Positions 1-5,854 of a stretch of 10,803 bases of DNA are shown here, in pieces (position 1 is the first letter of the stretch; every line of letters begins with the position of its first letter). The DNA comes from Treponema sp. Its GTDB lineage: Bacteria; Spirochaetota; Spirochaetia; Treponematales; Breznakiellaceae. A program made the translations under genes and the position numbers. The notes under the pieces are model-generated. The model saw only the letters and a program-made list of their open reading frames with translations. It had not been told where the DNA came from and made no database searches. The stretch is from NCBI GenBank assembly GCA_031259515.1, contig JAIRLK010000327.1, positions 1 to 10,803 on the forward strand, in the 5' to 3' direction.

Positions 1-680
1 AGATCGGCATACCGGGAATCGAAAGAAATATCGGAAAGGTGATTCAAATCCGAAAATACGCTTACCTGGGCAAATTTAGTGACGCCGGTAAGAAACACAA
101 ATCGCAGATATTCATCAAAAGACTTTAAGACGCCGTAAAATCCCTTAAGGACGCTCCGCATAGCCCCGTGCGGCGCCATATCAATTGTAGCAAGCAAAGG
201 CTTGTCGTATTCATCAATAACAACCACAGCCTTTTCACCGAACTTTCGGCTCATGTCTACAATTAAATTGCCAAATTGATTCGGCAAGACATCACCGCGC
301 AAAGACAAACCGGCTTTCAAAGCAGTGTTTTCCAGACAATTCCGGGCAATCGCCACAAGAACATCCGGCCCCTGGGTATAATCACCAGGGTTTAAATCCA
401 GGCGTATTACCGGATAGGACTTCCATTCCCAATCAAGGGTATCTATAGCCAGAGAAGAATACCCGGCAACAGGACCAAACAACTCACGACGGCCCTCAAA
501 AACCGCCCCCAATGTAGAACAAAGCAAAGATTTTCCAAAACGCCGGGGACGGGACAGAAAGAAAACCTTGCCCGAACCGGTAATCAACTGATGTATACGG
601 GCGGTTTTGTCCACATACAAAAAACCATCCTCCCGAATACCGGCAAAATCCTGTATCCCTATAGGCAATTTCCGACCCAT
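1..680 (-). CDS. AAA-ATPase_like family protein, N-terminal 226 residues (gene continues past the left edge)
   Basis: The open frame has no stop in the window; it starts at ATG 680-678 and leaves at base 1. The N terminus (MGRKLPIGIQDFAGIREDGF) followed by YVDKTARI and a P-loop-like RPRRFGKS at residues 44-51 is the hallmark of the AAA-ATPase_like family (PF09820). A Walker B-like stretch VVVIDEYDKP has its DEYD at residues 156-159, and FLTGVTKFAQVSVFSDLNHL near the end matches the conserved sensor region. Full-length members are usually about 500 residues and end in a PD-(D/E)XK nuclease-like domain (DUF1703), which would lie outside the window. The cellular role of the family is not established. 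It starts 68 bases after rfbB in the same direction, so it may ride on the rml transcript or have its own promoter. The family call is confident; the function is unknown. Confidence 0.88.
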   Translation of the reverse strand, partial: MGRKLPIGIQDFAGIREDGFLYVDKTARIHQLITGSGKVFFLSRPRRFGKSLLCSTLGAVFEGRRELFGPVAGYSSLAIDTLDWEWKSYPVIRLDLNPGDYTQGPDVLVAIARNCLENTALKAGLSLRGDVLPNQFGNLIVDMSRKFGEKAVVVIDEYDKPLLATIDMAPHGAMRSVLKGFYGVLKSFDEYLRFVFLTGVTKFAQVSVFSDLNHLSDISFDSRYAD

Positions 681-748
681 AAACTACTTACACCCCGAAT
701 ATTACCCAAACATCCGGCATCAGGAAAAGACGGGAATACTACAGCGGC

Positions 749-1843
749 CTATCGCCGCTCACCGTAGTTTTTCTCTACCCAGCGCTGATACTCTCCGCTG
801 CGGATACTGTCTACCCATTGCGTATTAGCAAGATACCACGCCACCGTCTTAGAAAGACCCTCCGCAAAATCAACGCTTCGTTTCCAACAAAGCTCCCGTT
901 TTATCTTGGAACAATCGACAGCATAACGGCGATCGTGGCCAAGCCGGTCTTTCACATAGGTAATAGAGGACCGTACTTTTTCAATGTCGAGACCGGCCTG
1001 CTCCGACACCACGCCTATCAGAAACTCAAGGAGCCTGATGTTCTCCCACTCGTTCTCGCCGCCTATGTTATACCGTTCACCAGACGCGCTTTTCCGCATA
1101 ACAGTCCAGACAGCGCTGTTATGGTCTTCCACAAAAAGCCAGTCCCGAATATTCTTACCATCACCATAGACCGGCAAAGGCTTGCCCTCCAGCATATTGA
1201 GAATCATTAAAGGGATGAGCTTCTCGGGAAACTGGCAAGGGCCGTAATTATTTGAACAGTTAGTCATAGTAACCGGCAGCCCATACGTATGGCCATAGGC
1301 CATTACTAAATGATCGCCTGCGGCCTTACTCGCCGAATAAGGCGAACGGGGATCATAGGGAGTGGACTCGGTAAAAAAACCGGCCTCCCCCAGAGAACCA
1401 TAGACTTCGTCGGTACCGATATGATGGAACAGCACATCCTGCCGGAACCCGCCGCCCGAATCTTCCTTCCAAGCCGCACGGGCGGCGTCAAGAAGGGTAA
1501 ATGTCCCCACCACATTGGTTTTGACAAAGGCCTCAGGACCCAGGATAGAGCGATCCACATGGCTTTCCGCCGCAAAATGGACCACCGTATCTATGCCGTA
1601 CTTTACAAACAGCGATTCTACCAAGGCACGGTCGCAAATATCCCCATGCTCAAAAAAATAACGCCTGCCGCCAAACCGGGAATCAATATCGGCAAGGCTT
1701 GCCGCATTACCGGCATAAGTCAGGGCGTCTAAGTTAACGATACGACCGGTAAAATCCGGCGTCTTTTCCAGAAGAAAACGAATAAAATTACAACCTATGA
1801 AACCAGCGCCGCCGGTAACCAGGACGTTCTTCAATGAACGCAA
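749..1843 (-). CDS. rfbB: dTDP-glucose 4,6-dehydratase (RmlB)
   Basis: Second step of dTDP-L-rhamnose synthesis: converts dTDP-glucose to dTDP-4-keto-6-deoxyglucose with bound NAD in the cytoplasm. About 364 residues, the usual length. It is an extended SDR protein with the NAD loop TGGAGFIG at residues 10-17, the catalytic TDE triad in GTDEVYG (144-146), and YSASK (169-173) giving the catalytic Tyr and Lys. GTDEVYG has Gly where many relatives have Ser. The start is uncertain and not ATG. TTG at 1843 lies 6 bases after an AAGAAGG sequence (1856-1850). TTG at 1834 overlaps the stop of the upstream nucleotidyltransferase as TTGA and gives the family-typical beginning MKNVLVTGG. TTG at 1849 is also in frame but sits directly against the AAGAAGG. 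Expression is probably coupled to the MNT gene. The enzyme assignment is secure; only the start is open. Confidence 0.95.
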   Translation of the reverse strand: MRSLKNVLVTGGAGFIGCNFIRFLLEKTPDFTGRIVNLDALTYAGNAASLADIDSRFGGRRYFFEHGDICDRALVESLFVKYGIDTVVHFAAESHVDRSILGPEAFVKTNVVGTFTLLDAARAAWKEDSGGGFRQDVLFHHIGTDEVYGSLGEAGFFTESTPYDPRSPYSASKAAGDHLVMAYGHTYGLPVTMTNCSNNYGPCQFPEKLIPLMILNMLEGKPLPVYGDGKNIRDWLFVEDHNSAVWTVMRKSASGERYNIGGENEWENIRLLEFLIGVVSEQAGLDIEKVRSSITYVKDRLGHDRRYAVDCSKIKRELCWKRSVDFAEGLSKTVAWYLANTQWVDSIRSGEYQRWVEKNYGERR

Positions 1844-2157
1844 CAGCAACCTTCTTTTTCGTATATTACTTTACCAACACGGTTAATATGGCTCAGCAGA
1901 TTTTCGTTTTTCAGCCTGCCAAACAGGGAAACATCAAACAAATACGGCAGGCTGGATTCATCCAGTTCACCTTTTAGATCAAACAACTCTTCTAAACGAA
2001 AATCGCCGCCGGTTATCAGCGTAATATCTATATCCGAACCCTGCCGGTAATTATCCATAGCACGGCTGCCATACAACACTACCTTCTGAATCCCCTCATG
2101 CTTTCTAAAAAGATCATTCAGAACCGACAGAACGGCACCAGACAGACCATATTTCAT
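1831..2157 (-). CDS. MNT-type minimal nucleotidyltransferase (MntA-like, predicted HEPN partner/antitoxin)
   Basis: This 108-residue protein is the size of a minimal nucleotidyltransferase domain. The signature G-S-x10-D-x-D is intact: G30, S31, then D42 and D44 in GSDIDITLITGG. A third candidate metal-binding Asp is D75 in YLFDVSLF. In characterised type VII toxin-antitoxin systems, MntA-like enzymes with this motif AMPylate a Tyr next to the R-x4-H motif of a HEPN toxin and silence it. Its ATG (2157-2155) follows the TAA of the rmlD-HEPN frame with no gap, and it ends inside the start region of rfbB, so its translation is probably coupled on both sides. Hand counts on two 60-base lines here give about 40-42% GC, well below rfbB and rmlD. 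The family call is secure. The antitoxin role is inferred from the adjacent HEPN domain; an older name for such pairs is HI0073/HI0074. Confidence 0.9.
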   Translation of the reverse strand: MKYGLSGAVLSVLNDLFRKHEGIQKVVLYGSRAMDNYRQGSDIDITLITGGDFRLEELFDLKGELDESSLPYLFDVSLFGRLKNENLLSHINRVGKVIYEKEGCCCVH

Positions 2158-3492
2158 TTACCGCATTTTTTCCATTTTTGCGGCAAAGCAACGCAAAACA
2201 GTATGATAAGGGTTTACGATCTTAGCGCAAATAGCATCAGCCGTATTTTCATCGTAGCAATGAACTAATTCGTTTCGGGATTCAATCATCTGCATCCAGA
2301 TTTCACCGCTGTCAATTATTCCATGATTAAACGCCTGGCGTATCGCATCCTTACTGCCAACAATACCCGCAATACCCGATTCCGCCAAATAATCCTTCAT
2401 GACTTTCCATGCAAGCTCAAAGGTCATCTCGTAATACTTAATGCAGGCGGTTCGCTCCAGTTCAGTAAAAAAATCAGCATGATACCGGTTTACCACACCG
2501 GTCAACTGCGCCAGGGATCGTGAGTAATTTTCAAAGCGCTGCTTCCAGCGGACATCACTCTTTGCCCTATCATTCAACAGACCTTCTTCTTTCGCCATTG
2601 TCCGCAAATACCGTATCAGACTTTCGTCCCATGCCGGTATATCAACACCCAAAGCGCTCCGTATCCTGGCTTTGTCCAGGACCGAATACGCAGGCCGGGT
2701 TACCCTGGCGGGAAACTCAGCGCTGGAACAGGACCTGACAACACAATCCTTTTTAATAAGGCCAAGCCGCCGGCCCTGGCTATAAATTTCCAGGGCAAAA
2801 TCAAACCAGGTAATGCTTCCTTCATCAGTATAATGATAGATACCATAAGGAACATGCCGGCCTTCTCGTTCCGCGCCAACAACGGCGGCCAGGGTTTCCG
2901 CAAGATCCCGCGCCCAGGTAGGGCTGCCGCACTGATCGTTCACTACCCTTACCTCGTCCCGTTCATTCATCACGCGCAGCATAGTATGGACAAAATTACC
3001 GCCATGCCTGCCGTAAAGCCACGCGGTACGGACAATATAGGACCGGGGGTTGTTTTCCAGAACCGCCCGCTCCCCATCCCGCTTTGTAAGACCGTAGACG
3101 CCAATAGGGCCGGTTTCATCGGTTTCCCGGTACGGGCGGCGGCTTCCGCCTTCCCAGACACCCTTCCCGTCAAACACATAATCAGTAGAAATATGAATAA
3201 ACCGGGCGCCCATGCCTTGAGCGATCCGGGCAATATTACCAGGACCTTCGGCATTAAGACGGCGGCAGAAGTCCCGATCATCCTCGGCCTTGTCAACAGC
3301 GGTATAGGCGGCGCAGTTAACAATCCAAGTTATGGGTTCCGCCCGGCCCCGGCTTTCGGCAAAAGACACAAGGGCCGAAGAATCAACAATATCCACCTCA
3401 CGATCGGTACCAATAAAGGAAATACCCCGTTTCTCCAGAATCACGGAGAACTCGGCTCCAAGCATACCCTTATTGCCAATCAGCCAAAGCAC
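2158..3492 (-). CDS. rfbD: dTDP-4-dehydrorhamnose reductase (RmlD) fused to a C-terminal HI0074-type HEPN domain
   Basis: Residues 1-298 are RmlD, the last step of dTDP-L-rhamnose synthesis. They contain the cofactor loop IGNKGMLG, STDYVFDGKG, the catalytic YGLTK (Tyr133, Lys137) and the C-terminal RPAYSVLDKARI motif. RmlD normally stops near here. Instead the frame runs through a short linker into about 130 residues (313-444) starting DVRWKQRFENYSRSL. This is the nucleotidyltransferase substrate-binding family (HI0074, PF08780), a HEPN fold. Its R-x4-H-x-Y motif is intact in RNELVHCY (Arg406, His411, Tyr413). GTG at 3492 was chosen because it gives the canonical beginning (M)LWLIGNKGMLG with AAGAAG upstream; TTG at 3546 would add 18 residues lying over rfbC. 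The gene overlaps the end of rfbC by 13 bases, and the MNT gene follows without a gap. Both halves look intact. Whether the cell makes one fused protein or also a free HEPN domain is open. Confidence 0.92.
   Translation of the reverse strand: MLWLIGNKGMLGAEFSVILEKRGISFIGTDREVDIVDSSALVSFAESRGRAEPITWIVNCAAYTAVDKAEDDRDFCRRLNAEGPGNIARIAQGMGARFIHISTDYVFDGKGVWEGGSRRPYRETDETGPIGVYGLTKRDGERAVLENNPRSYIVRTAWLYGRHGGNFVHTMLRVMNERDEVRVVNDQCGSPTWARDLAETLAAVVGAEREGRHVPYGIYHYTDEGSITWFDFALEIYSQGRRLGLIKKDCVVRSCSSAEFPARVTRPAYSVLDKARIRSALGVDIPAWDESLIRYLRTMAKEEGLLNDRAKSDVRWKQRFENYSRSLAQLTGVVNRYHADFFTELERTACIKYYEMTFELAWKVMKDYLAESGIAGIVGSKDAIRQAFNHGIIDSGEIWMQMIESRNELVHCYDENTADAICAKIVNPYHTVLRCFAAKMEKMR
2575..2598 (-). 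promoter_or_regulatory. possible internal translation start for a free HEPN domain
   Basis: At the RmlD/HEPN junction the minus strand has an in-frame ATG (2598-2596), then a purine-rich AAAGAAGAAGG (2592-2582), then an in-frame TTG (2577-2575) only 4 bases further on. Starting at TTG would give MNDRAKSDVRWKQRF, close to how stand-alone HI0074 proteins begin. The spacing is on the short side and GAA codons alone can produce such purine runs, so this is a candidate only. Confidence 0.35.
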
Positions 3493-4013
3493 GGCAGCTT
3501 CTTGTCCTTTTCGGAAAGGATATAATCGATCTGCAAGCCGGGCCAAACAACACCAATCGCAGGATCATTCCAAATGATTCCGCCCTCATCCTCGGGATAA
3601 TAAAAATCAGTACACTTATACGCAAAAACCGCAGATTCACTCAACACTAGAAATCCATGGGCAAAACCAGGAGATATATAAAACTGGTTTTGTTTTTCTC
3701 CGCTTAAAACAAGGCCGTGCCATTTACCCAAAGTAGAAGAGCCGGGACGTATGTCCACAGCGACATCAAAAACTTCGCCCGCTATGACCCGGACCAACTT
3801 ACCCTGGGGGCGGGTCTTCTGAAAATGAAGACCCCGAAGTACGCCCCTGACCGAAAGGGACTGATTGTCTTGAACAAAGCCCATGGTCAGTCCGGCGGCG
3901 TCAAAATCCCGCCGGGAATAAGATTCAAAAAAATAACCCCGACTGTCGCCAAAAACCTTAGGACATATCTCATAGAGCCCCTCTATAGGGCAAGGCTCAA
4001 CAACAATAGGCAC
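3480..4013 (-). CDS. rfbC: dTDP-4-dehydrorhamnose 3,5-epimerase (RmlC)
   Basis: Third step of dTDP-L-rhamnose synthesis: inverts C3 and C5 of the keto sugar. The 177-residue length is typical. The cupin core holds RGVLRGLHFQ with catalytic His63, QGKLVRV with Lys72, the DVAVDIRPGS strand, SPGFAHGF, and YKCTDFYYPEDEGG with Tyr132. The start codon is GTG (4013-4011), 7 bases after a GGGAG ribosome-binding site (4025-4021); no ATG fits as well. It lies 36 bases after rfbA and overlaps rfbD by 13 bases, which suggests coupled translation of RmlC and RmlD. Nothing is missing from the active site. Confidence 0.96.
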   Translation of the reverse strand: MPIVVEPCPIEGLYEICPKVFGDSRGYFFESYSRRDFDAAGLTMGFVQDNQSLSVRGVLRGLHFQKTRPQGKLVRVIAGEVFDVAVDIRPGSSTLGKWHGLVLSGEKQNQFYISPGFAHGFLVLSESAVFAYKCTDFYYPEDEGGIIWNDPAIGVVWPGLQIDYILSEKDKKLPCFG

Positions 4014-4049
4014 CGGAGCGCTCCCAAAAACAGCGCGCTGTGATATTCA

Positions 4050-4940
4050 TCAATAATATTCACCAGAATATTCACCAGCGACATATTTAAGATATTCGCC
4101 GTATTCAGTCTTATAGGACGTAGCCAGCTTCAAAAGATCATTCCTGGAAATCCAGCCGTTAGAAAACGCGATTTCTTCGATACAGGAAACATACATTCCC
4201 TGGCGTTTTTGTATGGTCTCAATAAAATTAGCGGCTTCAAGAAGGCCGTCAAAAGTCCCGGTATCAAGCCACGCCATGCCCCGGCCCAGCACCTCCACAG
4301 AAAGACGCCCTCTTTCCAGATACGCATTATTCACCGCAGTAATTTCAATCTCGCCACGAGCGGAGGGCTTTATGCTTTTGGCAATCGCCGCAACATCGCC
4401 ATCATAAAAGTAAAGACCGGGTACCGCATAATGAGATTTAGGACAGGCGGGCTTTTCTTCAATAGAAAGGGCCTTGCCCCGAGCGTCAAATTCCACCACG
4501 CCGTATGCGGAGGGGTCTTTGACGAAATAACCAAAGACAGCGCCGCCCCCATCGCGCTCTACCCGGGCGGCGGCGTTCTTCAAAGTCAGGCTAAAGCTGC
4601 GACCATAGAACACATTATCACCCAAAACAAGGGCGCAGGTATCGCCGTCAATGAAGGCGTCTCCCAAAACAAAGGCATCGGCCAAGCCACGGGGGCTTTC
4701 CTGAACCTGATACGAAAACCGCATACCCAGCCAGTCTCCAGACCCAAAGAGGCCCTGAAACAAGGGAAGGTCCCGGGGAGTAGAAATAACGAGAATTTCC
4801 CGTATCCCCGCCAGCATTAGCACCGACAGGGGATAGTAGATCATAGGTTTGTCGTACAAGGGAAGTATCTGTTTGGAAACCGCCCGCGTTATAGGGTAAA
4901 GCCGGGTTCCTGACCCGCCGGCAAGGATTATACCCTTCAT
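4050..4940 (-). CDS. rfbA: glucose-1-phosphate thymidylyltransferase (RmlA)
   Basis: First step of dTDP-L-rhamnose synthesis: joins glucose-1-phosphate and dTTP to dTDP-glucose and pyrophosphate, usually the feedback-controlled step. 296 residues. The nucleotide loop GGSGTRL begins at residue 8, followed by VSKQILPLYDKP with Lys23, LGDNVFYG with the metal-binding Asp108, EEKP (161-164), and WLDTGTFDGL with Asp226. The ATG overlaps the stop of the VanZ-like gene as ATGA, so the two are very likely coupled. The extreme C terminus, GEYSGEYY, comes from a 12-base imperfect tandem repeat (GGTGAATATTCT/GGTGAATATTAT) followed by two TGA triplets, and makes the tail a few residues longer than common RmlA proteins. 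No effect on activity is expected. Confidence 0.97.
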   Translation of the reverse strand: MKGIILAGGSGTRLYPITRAVSKQILPLYDKPMIYYPLSVLMLAGIREILVISTPRDLPLFQGLFGSGDWLGMRFSYQVQESPRGLADAFVLGDAFIDGDTCALVLGDNVFYGRSFSLTLKNAAARVERDGGGAVFGYFVKDPSAYGVVEFDARGKALSIEEKPACPKSHYAVPGLYFYDGDVAAIAKSIKPSARGEIEITAVNNAYLERGRLSVEVLGRGMAWLDTGTFDGLLEAANFIETIQKRQGMYVSCIEEIAFSNGWISRNDLLKLATSYKTEYGEYLKYVAGEYSGEYY

Positions 4941-5341
4941 ACAGACGCCCCAAGCCGATCCTTGATTTTATCTAAAAGGCAAATATTTACCCACATCATT
5001 GCCGCCGCCCCAAAGACAGCGCCAAGGGTATCTGCAACCCAATCCCAGACATTACAGTCCCGGCCGGGGGTAAAATACTGATGAATTTCATCCATAACGC
5101 CATAGACTGAAGCGAGAACCACCACCACAAAAAAAGCCAGAAAACGCCGCGACTGCCAAAACGCCGAAGAAATCCAGCCCCCCATAGCCGCAGCCAGCGC
5201 AAGATACGCAACAAGATGCTGAAGCTTATCAAATCCCAGAATCCCCTTGGGCCGAGGAAGCGTACTCTGAGATGAAAGAAACCATATTCCTCCGGCGATG
5301 ATCAAAGCAGGAAAACGAATAATTACTTTACTATTCAACAT
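4937..5341 (-). CDS. VanZ-like family membrane protein
   Basis: A 134-residue hydrophobic protein with about four membrane segments (near residues 6-23, 42-58, 67-82 and 102-121). It carries the VanZ-like signatures: FDKLQHLVAYLALA (D38, K39, H42), YGVMDEIHQYFTPGRDCNVWDW with E85, R94 and D95, and D104 in the last helix. VanZ-like proteins (PF04892) are linked to low-level teicoplanin resistance in enterococci, but most family members have no known function. It is the first gene of the run and overlaps rfbA by the ATGA arrangement, which points to a link with sugar-nucleotide use or envelope polysaccharide assembly; that link is inference. The ATG at 5341 has no strong ribosome-binding site. 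The family call is fairly secure. Confidence 0.85.
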   Translation of the reverse strand: MLNSKVIIRFPALIIAGGIWFLSSQSTLPRPKGILGFDKLQHLVAYLALAAAMGGWISSAFWQSRRFLAFFVVVVLASVYGVMDEIHQYFTPGRDCNVWDWVADTLGAVFGAAAMMWVNICLLDKIKDRLGASV

Positions 5342-5468
5342 TATGGGTTTAAATAAATTTAATCAAAGCCGAAGCGCCGGAAACCCGGAAACCCTGCGGG
5401 ATTTCATAGATTTTTACGCTATATAAAATCCCTCTTTGCCAAAGGCTCTTAGAGTCTGTTGAACTTAC

Positions 5469-5496
5469 GAAGTTTTGCATGAATATGCAAAACTTC
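5469..5496. repeat. perfect 12-base inverted repeat with 4-base loop
   Basis: GAAGTTTTGCAT, then GAAT, then ATGCAAAACTTC: a fully matched 12-base stem with a 4-base loop. It is 128 bases upstream of the VanZ-like start and is not followed by a T-run on either strand, so it is not a standard terminator. It could be an operator, a transcript hairpin or part of a dispersed intergenic repeat. Confidence 0.75.
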
Positions 5497-5741
5497 CGAT
5501 TAACAGGGATCTTAACTAAACGCGGATAAATTTTTGGAAACACCCTTCCCTCTATGTTTACAAACATACAAGGGTAAATTTTTTCCATTACCTATCCCAT
5601 TGCGATGAAATAGGGCCGCGCAGTCTAATACGAGAATCCCGCCGCCGCCGAAACAGGCTTGCCGGATCCGCAGCCCAAAGGCCGCTTGTTATGGTTAACA
5701 CCATATCATATTGCCAAAAGAATGACAAGAGGTTTTTAGGC

Positions 5742-5771
5742 AAGTTGTTCAAATTTTGAACAACTTTTTTT
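5742..5771 (+). terminator. terminator-like hairpin upstream of uppP
   Basis: AAGTTGTTCAAA and TTTGAACAACTT form a perfect 12-base inverted repeat around base 5754, and the plus strand continues as a run of seven T (5765-5771). This has the layout of a Rho-independent terminator reading rightwards, though the stem is AT-rich. No rightward gene lies upstream, so it would either insulate uppP from stray transcription or act as an attenuator in a longer leader. It could instead be an operator. Confidence 0.5.
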
Positions 5772-5785
5772 ATCCAGCCCTTTTC

Positions 5786-5814
5786 TTCTCAATCCAGAGT
5801 ATCTTTATTATACC
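5786..5814 (+). promoter_or_regulatory. candidate uppP promoter
   Basis: A -35-like TTCTCA (5786-5791), a 17-base spacer and a -10-like TATACC (5809-5814), each 4 of 6 to consensus. An overlapping TATTAT (5806-5811) is a better -10 alone but is badly spaced. It would start transcription about 30 bases before the uppP ATG and downstream of the 5742-5771 hairpin. Confidence 0.3.
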
Positions 5815-5854
5815 TTATCTTGCATTGCGGGGGCAATCCGGGTATGGTCTGAAT

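Larger units (their letters stand above)
5342..5854. other. divergent intergenic region with inverted repeats and no convincing gene
   Basis: About 510 bases between the VanZ-like gene (leftward) and uppP (rightward). It should hold the promoters of both units. I could not place a convincing promoter for the leftward operon; an AT-rich TTTATATAG on the minus strand near 5420 is the best -10-like piece but lacks a -35 at proper spacing. Two short minus-strand frames exist, of 38 residues (5704-5588) and 79 residues (5588-5349). They share a base in TAATG but resemble nothing I recognise. Inverted repeats lie at 5469-5496, 5554-5567 (ATGTTT/AAACAT, 2-base centre), 5690-5705 (TATGGT/ACCATA, 4-base centre) and 5742-5766. 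Confidence 0.6.

Noticed and set aside
743..759. Hairpin AGCGGC/GCCGCT with a 5-base loop over the rfbB stop codon, as an operon terminator
   Set aside because: The stem is only 6 bases and no T-run follows in the leftward direction, so it is not a credible intrinsic terminator.
2833..3525. A 230-residue plus-strand open frame opposite rmlD
   Set aside because: Shadow of the RmlD frame, whose catalytic motifs are clear.
4209..4820. A 203-residue plus-strand open frame opposite rfbA
   Set aside because: Shadow of RmlA; no motif and no ribosome-binding site of note.
5756..5854. A 33-residue N-terminal extension of UppP from TTG 5756
   Set aside because: It begins inside the palindrome and T-run; UppP proteins begin as MKFFEAIILGAIQG does at 5855.
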